Positions 29,201-41,200 of a stretch of 64,000 nucleotides of DNA are shown here, piece after piece. The stretch is from contig CM031879.1 in the NCBI GenBank assembly GCA_018697195.1, positions 19,961,821 through 20,025,820 of the forward strand. Reading direction: 5' to 3'. The position numbers were made by a program, and so were the translations under genes. The notes beneath the pieces were generated by a model, which was not told where the DNA came from, ran no database searches, and saw only the letters and a list, made by a program, of their open reading frames with translations. The first letter of the stretch is position 1, and the number at the start of each line of letters is the position of its first letter. This DNA comes from Certhia americana (Eukaryota; Chordata; Aves; Passeriformes; Certhiidae).

Positions 29201-32200
29201 AGGTTACTCTAAGGCCTGTCCAACCTGGCCTTAAACACTTCCAGATCTTAGGCAGCCACAAGTCAGCCTAGAGGGGAATTAAAAAACAAAGTCCCAAAAC
29301 ATTAGAAATCATAAAAATGTAAACAGGTAAAAATTTCAAAATAGAGATAACTTGTAACTCTGCATGATGTTCTAGATTTTGACAGCTTAAAACACTGTTA
29401 TGCTAGTCTTCCACTGACAGGTGAATTACATAAGTCCAATCAAATATATTTCTATTTGCTGCCTGTGTGATTCTGGAAACATGACCCCAAAAAGAACATT
29501 TTTACAGTTATACCAAATTCTAATTCTTGCCTTTCAAATATTGACCTTTAGCAGTGAGATTGCCTGCATCACAGATTCGTGATACATTATTCTTCAGGAA
29601 AATGGATGTATTAGCAGGAGTGATGGTGATGCTATCCATAGTAAGACCATGATGCCATATCAAATAGAAAACATGGAGGAAAACTGATCTATTTGTGTGG
29701 GAAGGAACATGAAATGATAATTTCAGAAAAAGCATTTGAAATGTGCTGATACTTGGCTGGGATGTGAATGCTGAGTGGCTTCTCATATGTTACAGCCAAA
29801 CGCAAGAAAGAATCATGATCTGCCATTCTGCAGTACCCCTGCACTGAGCACATGACAGCCTCCTAGGGTCATTTTTTTACAGGATATCTTGTAGAAAAAA
29901 AAAAAAAAAAAAAAAGATTTTGATGGTCCCTGTTAAAGCAAATTGAGAAAGTGCAAGCATACAGTTCTTTTGGTATCCTGTGAAAATAATTAGTACATGA
30001 TATGTGGATGCAGTTCCATCTATAAAACCCAAAATCCAGTTAAGATAAAAGCTATTTGTCTTTGTAGTGTTATTGTAGCAGTTGCCCTCCCTTTCTTGGA
30101 CCTTGCGCTTCATGATTTAGGCCATCATATGTGAGCCAAAAAATTCTTTGTCCTCATTTTTGCAATGTATTTTGAACTTGTCTCTACATGAATTCCCTAA
30201 ATATTTTCAGGTTCTTTTCTTCATCTGTGATATGCTGTGCAATGTTAATAAGTGATATCCGGCTCTGATACCGCACGTTGGGGTTTTTTTACTTCTTTTT
30301 TTTTTTTTTTCATTTTTTTTTTCATTTTTTTTTTTTTTGTAGAAGCTAGGATTCTTATACAGTTTCGTGATACTAACAACTGGCTTAATCAGGTTATGAC
30401 TAAAACTGGAAAAAATGCCATTTGCCATCCAAGTCAGGTATTTACAGAGAACACACTTTAGTGCACAATGTAGTATAGATGTATGGACTAAATTAAGATA
30501 CAGCCTAAAAAGAGAAAGGGAATGGACCCTTCTGCCTATTCACCTCCCTCTTTGAAAGTACAAAAATATCTTTGCATTAAGAGCAGCAATTCCAGAGAGA
30601 GGTTGTAAATCTATGCTGTTAGAAATGAAAAGGAGCAGCAAGTACCACCAGGACAGTTTCCTTATACTTGATGTGCACACCTTAACACAGCAATAAGAAG
30701 TCAAGAAACAAAAGATTGAAAAAAGAAGACACAATCATCTATTGAACTGATATTCAAAAATCCTGTGTTGTAACCACTGTAAAATGTAGTCTGTTTCTGC
30801 TGTTCATTGCCATTCATCATTTCAGCAAATCAAAGTTTCATTTTCACAGTATTTTGTATGGTTCTCATATGTATTTACAACTATTTGATTTATATTTGTT
30901 TTCAACTGTAATTTTAATGTATAAAATGGCCCCAAATCTTTTTTCTTATCTCTAGCCACTCTGTGCTGGAAGAGCCAACAAAATTGTGGCAACAACAACA
31001 AAATGAGTAATTTTGGATGTAAAGTCTGTTTGCTTTGAAAAAGTTTTTTATGTTGGTGTATCAAAATGTTGCCAGATTTGCTACCTTTCTCATTTCCAAG
31101 AGAAATGATTCTGAATTAGGAGGCTTGAAAAGGGATCACATCAAAGCGAAGAAGTTTGTTCAGGCTACCTCTATTGCAGTTTGAATTAGTAATTACAACG
31201 TTCCATTGTGGTCTAGGAAAATGTAAGTGGCACTCTTTGTTTTTCTTTTCTGTGCATTATTTAATCAGGACTTGCTGTTGTTCACTGCATGACTGAGATA
31301 AAAATGCCATTGATAAATCCAGAGAATAAGACAGTGATTCACACATCTCTCAGTTTAGATTTGGTGAAGGGCACACTGGACGACAGGATTAAATATGGTT
31401 TAATGATTGGCAACACTTCTACCATGTATTTTTCCTAAATAATCTAATTTGATTTACAGTAATTCAGTGTAAATATAATCTATTTGTCAAGGAAGCATCT
31501 TGTAATTTATAGTTTAGCGTGACATACATGACATTGGAGGATGATTTTGATTCGGTAAACTCATGTTTGTGAAGCAACTAAAGAAAAAGAAAATATTCCT
31601 TAAACAGAGAAACAGGGACATAGTGGGGAAGCTGTCATATTCCCACTGCAGTAACCTGGAGGGAGAAACTGCTATCCTCAGGTCTCCACTGGGTCCCAGG
31701 CTGGGGTGTTTCAGAGATCCTCCTTCCAGCCTGAAGACTAAATTTTTTAAAATCTCACTCTGATTTCAAGCGTGCTTGAATCACAGAATATGCTGAGTTG
31801 GAAGCAGATTGAGGGATCCCATTAATGCTCATTTCCCCAAGTTTTGGCACACCATCTCATTGCTCATCACTGATTTTGTCCCTCTCCCCTGTCCAAGTTC
31901 ATTTAAAGTTTTGTCATCAAGCCCCACTAGCTCCTGGGCCAGAGCTCTTCCCCTCTGAGACAGGTGAATCCTGTCAGGTGTCAGTGGACCACATGTTGAG
32001 TGGATTATCCCGTGGTCGGCAAAGGCAAAATTTTTCCACTGATACCAACCTTGGAGCCATGCATTGACCTGATGGATCTGCCTATTCCTATCCAACTAAA
32101 GGTTTTCTCTGTCTCTGAAAGCCCTTCTTTCCAGGTTTACACTCTTTTGGTTTGTTTGATTTCTGAGAGAGACAGGGGAATCTCTATGTAAGGGCCTCAT

Positions 32201-35200
32201 GGCAAAGTACTGCTCAGAGAGAAATAGAAATAAAGCTGTAGTCTTATGATTATATCTTAATAGCTTTCTTTTTATTTTAAGGTACTTCAACCTAATTCCC
32301 TGAGTTATCCCAATCACAGGACCCAATGTAGCATTGTTTTCAGCTCTTAGCAGGTGGTTTTTAAAGCCCTTTTTAGATGATACATGGGACACACATAGTA
32401 AAGGCAATAGTTAGACAGGATATAATTTAGACTTCAGCTTTTCCTCTCAGTTTGAAATAAAGTGATTAAATTTCAGAAAATCCTAAGAAAAGATTTAAAG
32501 TTTTATATCAAAAGTTGAATATTTTCTTTTGTTGTACCCTCTTCTTTTAAAGAAAATGGTATTCATTTAAAATAATGCTTGTTCTGATGTGTTAGAAAAG
32601 GCACTACTCTGAATAAAAAAGAAATTCATAAAGTAAGCAAGTATGGGAGGGGAAGGTTGCATTCTTCGCTGGAGCGTTTAGTCTAAGGGTTTTAATGCAG
32701 TCCATTATGCCTAATTGATAGAATGAGGTACGTGCAAAGACAAGCTGTACATAGCAGATGGCCAATAGCATTTACAGAGTAGCCATTAAGGTGACAAAAT
32801 CTTCTGGGGCTCCTCTCCACAGGCAGGTTATAAAGTGATATTATAGTCTTGTTTCAGACTGGAAAATGGTCCCTGACTGTCTTTAAACCCATGAAAAAGT
32901 AGGTCTAGGCAATAGCTCCACATAATTACAGTTCTGGTAACCCTTGTAACCCTTGTGATGCCTTTCATGTCTTGCACCCTAGAGTTATACAAGGGTAGAG
33001 GCCACTTGTAGCATACAAAGTTGTAAAACTGACACCGGACTCAAAAATAGGAGGAATATCCCAGATATGAATAGAGTAAGAAGTGAGGGGTAAGATAAGA
33101 ACAAAATTAATTTGTTGTGTGATAAGGTAAGGTTACTTTAACTGTTGATACGTCGGGCTGTTTTACTAAGGATGCTCTGGGCACGTTTCTAAAAAGCAGT
33201 ACATACTAAATGGAATTCCTGGAAATATCCTGAAAGCAGATGTGTCTCTTGTAGGAGTTCACCACATCAGCCAAATGAGCAAAGATCTTCTTTTTCCAGA
33301 AGCTGCCAGAAGAGTCTAAAAATAAGCTTGCTGTAGCTAAGAAGGCTGCTCTCATTCTTGTTAAAATGATGACTGCAAAAACTGTTACTGTTACTTAAGG
33401 GGAGAGTGTCACTGAACTAGCAAGTTGAAATTTTCTTATGATTTTATTGCAGAAAAACTAATTTCTTTCAGTATGTTCTTTTGGGAAAAAAAGAAAAAAA
33501 TCTTCTACCTAGCAGAAAAGAATACTGTTGTCCGGCTTCCTGCATGTTTTCTTTTCAGCCTTCTGATGTTTTTGAATTCTTGGAATCAGTTCCCACACAC
33601 GTTTCTGTAAACAGCAGTTGTTTTTTTGCATTCCTCTCTGGAGGAAGTGAGAAATGATGAACTTTTGGATTGACCAGTGTGGTCAGAGAGGCAACCTTTT
33701 CCTTCCAATCCCTGGGCACTTTTGCAATGATATATAATTCAAAGTCTCATAATAAACTTCCTTATTTTCCTCCCTTCTCTGTGAAGAGCTGTTGTGCATG
33801 TGTAGTTCATTTCTTGTTGAATAGCAACAGAATACTACTATCTTAAGGCAACACTACCAGCATTGTTTTACATTCATTTGCCTGATATCAGCGGTGCTCA
33901 TTTTCACATGTGGACACCTGACCATGGGAGCCTAGTTTAACATTGCCTCATTAGTCTCCACACCACCAGTTAAACAGACAGACAGTAACAAATATTGAGG
34001 TGGATTGAGGATTTAAGAAGAACAGGTGTTAATGAATGGTGAAGGTCTATTTTCAACTGAAATGACTCTTACAAAGAGATGAATTGTTAATGTGTTGTCG
34101 TTCCAGATTTCTAGAAGAACTAATGTGGTGGCAGAATTAAGACGAAAATTAATGGCTGCTGAGGAAGAAGACAGTTTATCATATCCTCCTCTGAATGTGA
34201 CCACTGGAAATTATACATGCATCCTTTTTCATGCTAGTAATTTCAGTCTCAAAGCCAACAGTTCAGTTTTAATAGATTTGACAAATGCAACATTTTTAAC
34301 ACAGAATGTGGATATTTCTGCTTCTGAGTGCACAGACAGCAACACAACGTGAGTAGCATAAGAAATTTTGTATAATAATAAATGTAATTCTGAAAACTCC
34401 TATAAACATTACAATGTAAAATTAGTGCTATTATAATTTTCTCCTTCTAAAACATCCAAATTTTAAAAAAGCATTCTTAGAAGAATGAAATTAAGTCAAG
34501 ACCACAAAAACTGTTCAGATGAGGCATCTTATTTTCATGACTTTTTTCTTCTTATGTTCCCCACTTCCTTGTGTGTTTGAATTTGGTCCAGACAGGTTTC
34601 CCTGTGCCTGATCTCACAATCACAGAAATCTCCACTGGTATTAATGAGATCATAATTTCATTTCCTTGAAGGGAATTAATTTTGTATTGCCAGTTACGAG
34701 GTAGTAACTCAGCTAGAAGTACATTAATGAAACGTGATCTCTGTTTTCCTTTACTTTGAAGCAACTGCTCTTGGGTAAATAAAACTTAGAAATATTTAGT
34801 CATATTTTTCTATGTACTGAACCTTTGCTATATGACTTTTGTAATTGCCTACTGATTTAGAATATTCCCGCAAATTGAAATGTCAAAATGATCTAATTAA
34901 AGCTGACTACTCTAACATTAAGAATCTATTTCTTATTCTTAGGCTGTCATTAAAATACACAAACCCAGTGAATGGAATCAGAAGCCTAGAGATAAGGTAA
35001 CTTATGATTTATTTTAAGTAGCTCTTTTGTGGTTTACAATACTTGTTAGTGAGTCAGGAGCATAAAATATGGGAGAAATTAAATGAAAATATTTTTTAAT
35101 TTATTATTTGCTTTCTCTTCTGAGGAGTCACAATGCAGGAAAACAATAGTACAGTCTTTATACAGAAATTATATTAATATGCTCAGGTAAAGTTCTGAAA

Positions 35201-38200
35201 AAATATTGTAGGCAAACATCCATATTGTAAGGTACTGGTATATGCAGCTTCCTGTTTTACTAATAGGATCAGTCCCCAGCCCTCTCAGGTAAATCTAACT
35301 ATGATTTATAAAAATTTGGAGGAGTTGAAGTCTATCTGCATGGCCGGGGCTGTATTGTCTCCTAATGTGGATTGCCAGTGCACTCTGTTAGTGCTACCTT
35401 GTGGTTCATGAGGGGTGCAAAAAGTTTTAAGAAGTCTTTACTGCTCTATGGGTGGTGACAAGACTATATTTCTCATCCCATGACAAGAGGGAAGAAAAGC
35501 TAGGGAATTGGAAGACCTGGGAAGAAAAATCAAAGGGAAAATCTTATAAGTGTTTATTGAAAAATTTATTCAATCATCTCTGTGATCATTGAATCTGATC
35601 TCTAACCTGGTTTTGCCTAACTTAAACAAATGTTTCCCAGGAAACATTTTCCCTTGAAACTAGCGCTTAATTCTTGTGAGACAAGATCCAGCTGCCTTTG
35701 AGTTGCAGCTGGGCCAACTCCTACACCCCCATCTCACTACAACCTCCTGTCACGTTGTTGTAGAGAGTGATAAAGTTATCTCAGAGCTTCCTATTTAACC
35801 TTCAGGATAAATACCCGCAGCTCTCTCAGCCACTCCTTGTGCCACAGGACTTGTGCTCCAGCCCCTTCAACAGCTTTGTTGCTCTTCCCTGAACATGCTC
35901 TGGTACCTCAATACCTCTGGTACCTTTCTTGTAACAAGGGCCCCAGAACTGAGCCCCAGATTCGAGGTGCAGCCTCACCAGTGCTCAGCACAGGGGAAAA
36001 TCCCTGCCCTGATCCTGCTGGCCACACTACTGCTGATCCAGGCCAGGATGCCACTGGCCTTCTTGGCCACCTGGGCACAGACAGGGTTATGTTCAGCAGC
36101 TTTTCACCAGCACCCTCAGGTTCTTTTGCACCAGGCATCTGCAGCCACTCTGCTCCCAGCCTGTGGTGCTGCCTGGGGTTTTTATGACCCAAATGCAAGA
36201 CTTGTTACTGTTGAATACCTGGCACATCAATCCAGCCTATCCAGATGAATGCTCAAATGAATTAATACCATTATTTACACTGAAAGACATTCTGCGTTTA
36301 GGTAAAAGTACCCCAGAAGAACATGTCTTGTGGAGAGTCAGTGATGTGTTTGGAGTGGTATTCAGAGTGTATAGAGACACTTGTAGTCAGTATCAGAGAT
36401 CATGAGAGATGGCAAAAAAACAGACATAGTTTGTTATTTAACATCTCCCTGCTCTCTCAACCAGCTAGAGCTTTGTAATAGAATGTACTGTACATACAAG
36501 ATTGCTGTCAATATAGTATTTTTCTTTTTTTGACTGTTGAAGTTAGCTGTCTGTAAGATCCCTGGAATTTGTCCTTGGTGATGGTGTCAAGCATGCCTTG
36601 GTCTCAATAATGTAAATCAGCAAAGAGACATATATTTCCCTAATATTTCCCTAAACACCATGGGGAGTTAAGAAAATATTTTTCTTGGATCCCATTCAAA
36701 AGATACCTATCTGAAACCAGGACTCTACCCAAGCTGTATTTTTCCTTTTATTGCAAGTTCCAAAATATCACTTTCTCTAGTGCTGCCCTGTTGCTCTTCT
36801 GTATGCTCTTTAGTGCTCCTATCCCACTCTGATAGAGACATGCCCTCCAAAAAACTGCTCTGGTTCTCATTCTTCATCTTTGCACATCCTAGGACAAGTC
36901 CTAGCTGGTCTGCTGTAATTTCTTTCTGTATGAATGAATGTGGTTGTTTCCTACATTTGTCCTAATATGGCTATCCTCAGCATAATATCATCCTTTCTAG
37001 TAAAATTACAGTTCCAAGAAAATAGTACAAATCTCAAAGCATCCTATGGAGCATAGCACTGTGCTTCAAAACTGGTTAACAGCTGGATCTTAAAGGTGGT
37101 GCTTTCTTTAGTAGTCAGCAGGCTTCACTTGAATGTACAGTGGCAAATTGCAAACCTTGAGACACTACTATAGAAACAAAATCCTTTGGCAGTTGAAACA
37201 TTTATCTTAGATTTTGTTTTCTGCAGCTGGCAGATCAGTTGTGATGTTAGAGCACACATGGATTTAGTGAAGGTTATTTAGGTTTATGTTTAGTAATCTG
37301 TTAAAAATTTATAATTTTAATTAATTACTGGATGAAAAATTTAATGTGGTCATGAATCTGAGTTGCATCCGGAGAGAAGAAATTTGAAGCAAATCTGCAG
37401 ACAGTAATTTAAATGAAAATGCCATTACAGAAGTGAATGGTTCATGTCTTCTTTCTTTTTCAGGAAAAATTTTTATATCATTTGAGCCTGTTTTAGTAGA
37501 GGCAGAAATATTCACAAAGACTTTCTTGACCTGTACTTCTACTTGAATACGTTATAGCTAAATACCAAAATGAATAAACAGCCCTTAAGGCTGAGATAAG
37601 AAACTCAGGCTCCACAAAAGGTGAGGACTTGAAAAGAGAGCTCAGGTAAGGTCCTGGATGTTTTCATGCTAAGCAAGTAAGAGTAGCATAGGCTGGCTGT
37701 GTTTTGCAGGAGAATTTTATTTATTCTATTGGGCTATGTGTGATCCAGGTTTTCAGTAGACCTTCAGGGCAAATGAACACAAATATGTCTAAATTGATCA
37801 GTTTTTATTTATGACACAGGTGCTTAGAAATATAAAATGGAATAGAGGAGCAATGTAGGGAGTAGCTTGCAGGGTAACCATTTCTTGGACCTTCCCTATT
37901 CATTGACCTGTGTGTGGAAGATAGAGACTGACTGCTTCTGTATTGCTTTTTTTTTTTTTTCTTCTTCCCTTAACTTATTAAGCTGTCGTTGTCTTGACCC
38001 ACAAGTTTCCTAATTTTTGCTCTTTCTGTTCTCCCCCCATTCTGTTGAACATGGGGAATGAGCAAACAGCTAAATGTGTGCTTGGCAGCTGACTGGTATC
38101 AATCCATAACACCTCAGAGCCTTTATAAATTATCAACTGTTCTAAAGACTCACTTGATTATTTGTAGTTTTCTGATTGTCACTTGATGGGTCCATGGTGT

Positions 38201-41200
38201 CATTTTTGGTCTCTGTTAGCTACCGTAATACAGTATTGAATGCTATATAATGTAAATAATAAGATACTGGAACAGAACCAGAACAAGCCATTGACTTTTT
38301 TCATGATTTACTAACACTTTATTCACCTTGTGTAACTCAGCATGTTTCTTGTCAAGAGCTTCTAAAATCCATAGAGATATCTTACAACCTCTGTTTTCCC
38401 CTTCTGGTTCATTTTGATCAGATTTTTTTTTTCAAGATTACACCTTGGTAAGATCATGGTCTGCCTTAACAAACAGGACAAAAGCAGGGCAAAGAGTTGG
38501 AAGGAACAGAGCTGAGAGCCATGACTGCACTTTTTGCTTCCATCAAGGCCTTTTACTTAAGTGTAGGATAGCGTATCTTGAAGAATCACAGAAAGTGATA
38601 CTAGAGAGGACCATGTTCAAGTAGCTCAGTTTATTCATCAATAAATGGCGTTCTAACTTCAGCAGGATGAGCAGGATCCAGAGGACCTGCCCCCCTTATC
38701 ATCTCCAGTCTATGCCCACGTACAGAGCAGCTGGTCACATCCCACCTCCCACTGACAGCTGTGACTGCTGCTTCATCCTGTGCACATACACAGCTGTCAC
38801 CTCCCTCTCTCTAGCAAGAGCTACAGTCTTACTCATCCTCCGGGAGATGAGCTGTTAGGGAGTGGTTGTAGAGTGTTGGGACAGTGTTAGAAAAGTAAGC
38901 TACTGCTGCAGCAGGAGTGGGAGCAGTGGGCTGTAGTCCTTTGCTGGAAGAAGCATCATCTAAGCTCTCATATAAACTGATCCAGATGTTCAAGCACTTG
39001 TTTGTCATTTTCTCTGTGAAGAAGAGTCAAAGTGAATGGAAGTGCTGAGCATTAGTATTCCAAACTTACATTGGTACATACTTGACTGCCGTTGTTGCTC
39101 AGAGTATAGAGCAGAATAGAGTTGACCCAGAAAAACATATTTTAAAGTCTTTTACTTAACAGTTCTGTTTCTCTTTGAATATTTGAAACAGTAGTTTTAG
39201 CTATCGTCCTTTCCAGATACCTCTGCTTGTAATGATTAGCCACATGAGGCATGATTAGTGGTGATGGCATTCAGAGTTCATACAGTTATCTGGCACAAAG
39301 GGAGCCTGGCCCATGACCAGGAATTTTTTATGCCACCATACATAAAGTACATAATGTCTCTAATGTACATTATTGTCTCTAATGTTTAACATGAAAGTAA
39401 CATTTCCTTAAGAAGCTGAAGTACTTTCAGTTCTGCAGATAAATTTGTTCTCTCTCTGCTCTGTATCATTAATTTGCTCTAATGTGCTCTATTTGCAATC
39501 TACTCATTTGAGAAAATGTTAAACTAAATGAAGTAATTCAATTTTGTTTGAATGCCTTTTTTTCTTGTAATTTAATGAACTGTATTTGCATCCATTATCA
39601 GTTAAACGTGTGCTTGTTGAAGGCTATTCACTGTTAGTTGTTTGGAAAAATGCTCAGGATAACTGCCCTTACTACTAGCTGTGTTAACTGTGCTCAACTA
39701 GTTAACCAATTAGAATGTTAATACTCACAAGTCTGCAAATAATACAACATTTTAGTCTTTGTTGTAATGCATTCCCTTCAAAGTCATTTTAGATTGTACT
39801 CACATACATGGCCTTATAAAACTTTCTGTTCATATGGTCTGTTTACAAGCAGTTTCCTTCTTTACCACTTTTCTCATCTTGTCAGCAGAAGTACAGACCA
39901 CGCCCAGCCTCTGTGTTTGTCATAAACATTTAAGTAAGCTTCTCTGTGTTTATAACTGGCTTTCAGCTAATGCCTGCAGCATTGCTACTGGGACTCTGTG
40001 GAAATTCTGTTCAGATTGTACTGTTCATCAGAAAAAAGGTTCCTTTCTACTAGCAATAATATCAAGGTTATAATTTTGTAACTGTATAAGAGTAGAATCT
40101 TTTCTATATATATTTGTAAATGTGGACTGGATGGAATTTTTTTTTTTTCTTTTTCACTGATGCTTCCAGCTCAATGTTTTATAGATAGCACTGTTCAGGC
40201 TTAAAACATAAGGAATGCCATAAGATAAAACATCCTTTTTTCACTTCAATGGCACTGTTTTGGAATTCATTCTGAGCATTTTGAAACTCTTGAGGTTTCT
40301 GAACTTGTATGAATCAAAAGCCACGATTATTAATAAGTATTTTTTTAAAAAGCATCATTTGTGGTTAGATTCTATGCTGTGTGGATGACACAATATTGCA
40401 AGTAACTAATTTGAACAAACAAGCAATATTCTACAGGGAGAATATTCTCTCTATATTCATGTACCTGACAGAACAGATATGAGGCACAATATAGACTATT
40501 TTAAGATGACTATACTTTTTTTTTCAAACAATCATAACTGCATCTAAGTTATTCAAATTTTTAAGTGAATATACAGTGTTACCCATAGACTTATTAGAAT
40601 ATTTAATTTTGTAGCAAGTCTTGTTTATTGCTACATAGATTTCTAAATCTTGGTTACCAATAAGCAAAAGAAGTCATCATTAAACTTGTAGAGATATGTA
40701 AACTATGTAGAGATACACATGCACAGACCAAGTAGGGTTGAAGTACTAAACAATGTACACTAAGGAGAAAGTTTTATAATTTCCTTATGAAATTGCTTGA
40801 ATGCCTAAAAGTGGTAAAGATTAGCACATAGTCCTGATCTGTAAAGGATCAGAATGTACTTCTGAATGTCTGTATGTTCCCAGTTATTTCTGTTGGGAGC
40901 TGTTCAGACTGCATTGGTAGTAACATAAATTCCATGATTTTAAACTGCTGCAATACCACACACACAGATGCTTTCAAAATAAGAAAATAGGTTTTTTGTG
41001 CCTAGCCTACTTCAAATTGTGAAACTAGAGCTGACAATCCCTCCTGACCCACAAGTGAGAGAAAGCTCTATCTTCTATGCCAAATTCAGACCTTTGCAAA
41101 GGAAATTGCCATTTAGCATTTGAGCCAAGAAATTATTGCAATAATAAATTAGAATGGCTATCATGCCTGTACCTATCATAAAAGCAATTTTCAAAAAATC

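Larger units (their letters stand above)
14084..34106 (+). other. ATP6AP1L intron E-F (20 kb), repeat-rich
   Basis: This is the largest intron. It holds two CR1 pieces at 14.8-16.4 kb, a CR1 3' end at 18.2 kb, an LTR at 20.6 kb, an old CR1 relic at 23.0 kb, small CR1 pieces at 25.3 and 29.1 kb, a retroelement ORF1-like piece at 31.8 kb and a solo LTR at 33.5 kb. The rest is AT-rich with nothing recognised (16.9-18.2, 18.7-20.6, 21.0-22.9, 23.8-25.3, 25.4-29.1 and 29.3-31.7 kb). Family alignment of exons E and F is gapless, so no coding exon is expected inside. Confidence 0.75.

Noticed and set aside
30343..30437. Exon-like segment after a long T tract (AG at 30342, gt at 30438) in intron E-F
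   Set aside because: At 95 nt it would shift the frame, it hits a stop in the required phase, and exons E and F already join without a gap in the family alignment.
35837..36248. 116-131 codon + ORFs
   Set aside because: They are the antisense of a CR1 fragment.
38583..38640. Possible tiny CR1 terminus (aatcacagaaagtgatac)
   Set aside because: The match is too short to distinguish from chance.
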